Shown in pieces: positions 61,360 to 64,000 of a DNA stretch of 64,000 nucleotides; positions within the stretch are counted from its first letter, which is position 1, and the number at the start of each line of letters is the position of its first letter. The stretch lies in contig NZ_CP063056.1 of NCBI RefSeq assembly GCF_015356115.1, positions 2,356,001 through 2,420,000 of the forward strand, read 5' to 3'. This DNA is from Rodentibacter haemolyticus. Its GTDB lineage: Bacteria > Pseudomonadota > Gammaproteobacteria > Enterobacterales > Pasteurellaceae. Below the pieces are notes generated by a model. It was not told where the DNA came from. It saw only the letters and a list, made by a program, of their open reading frames with translations, and did no database searches. Position numbers and translations under genes: made by a program.

Positions 61360-62187
61360 ATGAAACTTTACGCAAATAACAAATGTCTTGATTTAGCAAT
61401 GCCCCAAATTATGGGAATTTTAAATTTTACACCGGATTCTTTTTCTGATAGCGGACAATTTTTTAATCTTGATAAGGCATTGTTTCAAGTAGAAAAAATG
61501 CTAAATGAAGGTGCGACAATTATTGATATCGGCGGTGAATCCACACGCCCGATGGCAGATGATGTATCGGAACAGGAAGAACTTCAGCGTGTTGTTCCCT
61601 TAGTGGAGGCAGTGCGTCAACGTTTTGATTGTTGGATTTCCGTTGATTCTTCAAAAGCTGTGGTTATGCGGGAAGCGGCGAAGGTTGGAATGAATTTAAT
61701 CAATGATATTCGTGCCTTACAAGAACCGAGTGCGTTACAAGTTGCGGTGGAATTAGCGTTACCGGTTTGTATTATGCATATGCAAGGGCAGCCACGTACA
61801 ATGCAAACAAATCCACATTACGAAAATGTAGTCCAAGAGGTGTTTGATTTTTTACATAAACGAACGAAAGAATGTATTACGGCTGGTGTGAAAAAAGAAA
61901 ACTTAATTTGGGATATGGGGTTTGGTTTTGGTAAAACAGTTCAACACAACTACAAGTTATTACAGCAATTAAACGTTTTTTGTGGAGAAGGCTATCCGGT
62001 ACTTGTCGGAATGTCGCGTAAATCAATGATTGGGGCGGTGTTGGATAAACCTGTTGAAGAAAGAGCTGTAGGTAGTGCAGCCGGGGCATTAATTGCCGCT
62101 CAAAACGGGGCAAAAATTCTGCGTGTACATGATGTGGCGGCAACATCTGATGTTCTTAAAATTTGGCAGGCAATGCAAAACGCTTAA
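61360..62187 (+). CDS. folP: Dihydropteroate synthase
   Basis: Condenses p-aminobenzoate with hydroxymethyl-dihydropterin diphosphate in folate synthesis; the sulfonamide target. 275 residues with ILNFTPDSFSDSG (about 20-32), GGESTRP (about 58-64) and VGMSRKSMIG. No Shine-Dalgarno is visible: the bases before the ATG are the uptake signal AACCGCACTTT. Followed by glmM after 27 bp. Confidence 0.95.
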   Translation: MKLYANNKCLDLAMPQIMGILNFTPDSFSDSGQFFNLDKALFQVEKMLNEGATIIDIGGESTRPMADDVSEQEELQRVVPLVEAVRQRFDCWISVDSSKAVVMREAAKVGMNLINDIRALQEPSALQVAVELALPVCIMHMQGQPRTMQTNPHYENVVQEVFDFLHKRTKECITAGVKKENLIWDMGFGFGKTVQHNYKLLQQLNVFCGEGYPVLVGMSRKSMIGAVLDKPVEERAVGSAAGALIAAQNGAKILRVHDVAATSDVLKIWQAMQNA

Positions 62188-62214
62188 TTAATCGAAAATT
62201 AAAGGAATTTTATT

Positions 62215-63549
62215 ATGGCAAATCGTAAATATTTTGGCACGGACGGTGTACGTGGAAAAGTGGGAACTTATCCGATCACTCCTGATTTTGCACTAAAGTT
62301 AGGTTGGGCGGCAGGTAAAGTATTAGCTTCTCAAGGTTCAAAAACCGTGCTAATCGGTAAAGATACCCGCATTTCCGGTTATATGTTAGAATCCGCATTA
62401 GAGGCTGGTTTAGCCGCAGCCGGATTATCTGCTGCATTTACCGGCCCGATGCCGACCCCGGCAATTGCTTATTTAACCCGTACCTTTCGGGCTGAAGCGG
62501 GAATTGTGATTTCCGCATCTCATAATCCTTATTACGATAACGGGATTAAATTTTTCTCTGCACAGGGGACAAAATTGCCCGATAAGATTGAGGAAGCCAT
62601 TGAGTCAATGCTTGAACAACCGATGGATTGTGTTGAATCCGCAGAGTTGGGTAAGGCTAGTCGTATTAATGATGCTGCCGGTCGTTATATTGAATTTTGT
62701 AAAAGCACATTTCCGGCACACCTTGGTTTAGAAGGCTATAAAATTGTTGTCGATTGTGCAAATGGTGCGACCTACCACATCGCCCCGAATGTCTTGCGTG
62801 AATTGGGTGCTGAAGTGATTGAGATCGGCACGAACCCGAACGGGCTGAATATCAATGACAAATGTGGTGCAACGGATGTGCGTGCATTACAGGAAAAGGT
62901 GTTAGAGGTAAACGCCGATGTCGGTTTAGCCTATGATGGTGATGGCGACAGAATTATGATGGTGGATCATCTTGGCAATAAAGTTGATGGTGACCAAATC
63001 CTGTTTATTATTGCCCGTGAAGCATTACGCTCGGGACAATTAAAAGGTGGTGTGGTCGGCACATTAATGAGCAATATGAGCCTTGAAGTTTCGCTAAAAA
63101 TGCTAGGCGTTCCTTTTGTGCGGGCAAATGTGGGTGATCGTTACGTATTGGAAAAAATGGTTGAGCACGGTTGGACACTTGGTGGTGAAAATTCCGGCCA
63201 CATTATTATTTCTGATAAGAATACCACAGGTGATGGCATTATTGCTTCATTGGCGGTGTTAGCGGCAATGGTTCAGCATAAACTTTCTTTAAATGAACTT
63301 GCCGGAGCGGTAAAATTATTCCCTCAAGTTTTAATTAATGTACGTTTTGCCGGTGGTGCAAATCCATTAGAAAGTGAGGCGGTAAAAACTATTGCGGCAG
63401 AAGTCGAAAAACGTTTAGTCGGCAAAGGGCGTATTTTATTACGCAAATCGGGCACCGAGCCATTAATTCGGGTTATGGTGGAATGTCAAGATGCTGAACT
63501 TGCACAACAATGTGCCGAAGAAATCGCAGAAGCTGTAAAAGCAAATTAA
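62215..63549 (+). CDS. glmM: Phosphoglucosamine mutase
   Basis: Converts glucosamine 6-phosphate to the 1-phosphate for UDP-GlcNAc synthesis. 444 residues with FGTDGVRG at the N terminus, the phosphoserine loop VISASHNPYYDNG (about 100-112), the metal loop DGDGDR (about 241-246), GGENSGH and the phosphate-binding RKSGTEPLIRVM. Conserved folP-glmM pair. Confidence 0.97.
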   Translation: MANRKYFGTDGVRGKVGTYPITPDFALKLGWAAGKVLASQGSKTVLIGKDTRISGYMLESALEAGLAAAGLSAAFTGPMPTPAIAYLTRTFRAEAGIVISASHNPYYDNGIKFFSAQGTKLPDKIEEAIESMLEQPMDCVESAELGKASRINDAAGRYIEFCKSTFPAHLGLEGYKIVVDCANGATYHIAPNVLRELGAEVIEIGTNPNGLNINDKCGATDVRALQEKVLEVNADVGLAYDGDGDRIMMVDHLGNKVDGDQILFIIAREALRSGQLKGGVVGTLMSNMSLEVSLKMLGVPFVRANVGDRYVLEKMVEHGWTLGGENSGHIIISDKNTTGDGIIASLAVLAAMVQHKLSLNELAGAVKLFPQVLINVRFAGGANPLESEAVKTIAAEVEKRLVGKGRILLRKSGTEPLIRVMVECQDAELAQQCAEEIAEAVKAN

Positions 63550-63558
63550 CTGATTTTT

Positions 63559-63589
63559 GACCGCTCTTTTTTTAGAGTGGTCGTTTTTT
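63559..63589 (+). terminator. Terminator after glmM from degenerate uptake signals
   Basis: GACCGCTCT and AGAGTGGTC pair (one G-U) around a T-rich loop, followed by a T6 run. Both arms depart from the uptake core but remain complementary. Confidence 0.8.
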
Positions 63590-63610
63590 ATTGTAACTAA
63601 GGAAAGCAAT

Positions 63611-64000
63611 ATGAGAATTTTTGTTATGCGCCATGGTGAATCCGAAGTGATAGCAAAAACAGATAAAGCCCGTCATCTCACCTCTTATGGTAAGAAGCAG
63701 GCTTTTGCACAAGGCGAGCGGCTAAAATTGTTCACAAATTCATTTCAACGTGTTTTGGTTAGCCCTTATGTCCGTGCGTTAGAGACTTTTGAGCAGGTAA
63801 ATCAGGCTTTTGATGAGATTTTAAAGGCAAATCTTGAAATTTGGGAGGGGATTACACCTTATGGTTCAGCTGTGTTGGCTACGGATTATCTTTCCGTATT
63901 GAAAAGTGAAGGAATCAACTCTGTACTGATTATTTCACATTTGCCCTTAGTGGGTGAAATTGTCGCTGAACTTTATGGTAAACGAAACCCGATTAATTTT
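63611..64000 (+). CDS. sixA: SixA-like phosphohistidine phosphatase, cut by window end
   Basis: Histidine phosphatase superfamily protein; 130 codons visible and still open at the window edge. The active-site RHG motif is in MRIFVMRHGESE (residues 7-9), a second arginine in SPYVRALETF, and the second catalytic histidine in IISHLPLVGE. SixA removes phosphate from histidine phosphotransfer proteins. AAGGAAAG precedes the ATG at 63611. Confidence 0.85.
   Translation, partial: MRIFVMRHGESEVIAKTDKARHLTSYGKKQAFAQGERLKLFTNSFQRVLVSPYVRALETFEQVNQAFDEILKANLEIWEGITPYGSAVLATDYLSVLKSEGINSVLIISHLPLVGEIVAELYGKRNPINF

Overview
The window is chromosomal DNA of a Pasteurellaceae bacterium close to Haemophilus (Haemophilus/Aggregatibacter clade). 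The main sequence evidence is more than 40 copies of the Hin-type DNA uptake signal core AAGTGCGGT / ACCGCACTT. Many of these sit between genes as inverted pairs that act as terminators. The gene content fits too: recBD, tehB, kdsC/kdsD, an ato operon and urease. Urease together with a urea transporter suggests something like a urease-positive H. parainfluenzae, but the species is an inference.

Layout: 1-5.7 kb, recB (5' end cut off), recD, grxB; then dps and cdd. 7.3-14.3 kb, a minus-strand urea transporter/urease operon (UT-ureA-ureB-ureC-[Nim-like flavoprotein]-ureE-ureF-[decayed RAYT transposase]-ureG-ureD). 14.4-35.9 kb, housekeeping genes: aspC, purK/purE, pepN, an acyl-CoA dehydrogenase-like gene, pyrD-rnm, metE (MetJ operator), ppc, purR next to a 26-aa ynhF-like gene, dapD, tehB, metG, mrp. 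36-40.2 kb, kdsD-kdsC followed by a gtrA-gtrB-glucosyltransferase cassette whose gtrB carries 21 TTTG repeats and is out of frame. 40.5 kb, RNase P RNA. 40.9-43 kb, dacB and greA.

43.0-52.8 kb is the most unusual part. It is a four-gene island with a large type III-like adenine methyltransferase (phase-variable through CACAG repeats, OFF as sequenced), a Res-like helicase, a separate PD-(D/E)XK nuclease and an SNF2-family helicase. It sits between greA and yhbY, which are normally neighbours, and is bracketed by an 11-bp perfect inverted repeat belonging to the ends of a dispersed intergenic element. The methyltransferase's target-recognition segment is strikingly AT-rich and looks swapped in.

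52.8-64 kb returns to the conserved order yhbY-rlmE-ftsH-folP-glmM, interrupted between ftsH and folP by a LysR regulator and the atoDAEB short-chain fatty acid operon. The window ends inside a sixA-like phosphatase gene.

Two independent simple-sequence contingency loci (LPS glycosylation and DNA modification) are both OFF in this sequence. REP-like palindromes with a GTAG head, a RAYT remnant, and larger MITE-like elements form a second layer of repeats between genes.
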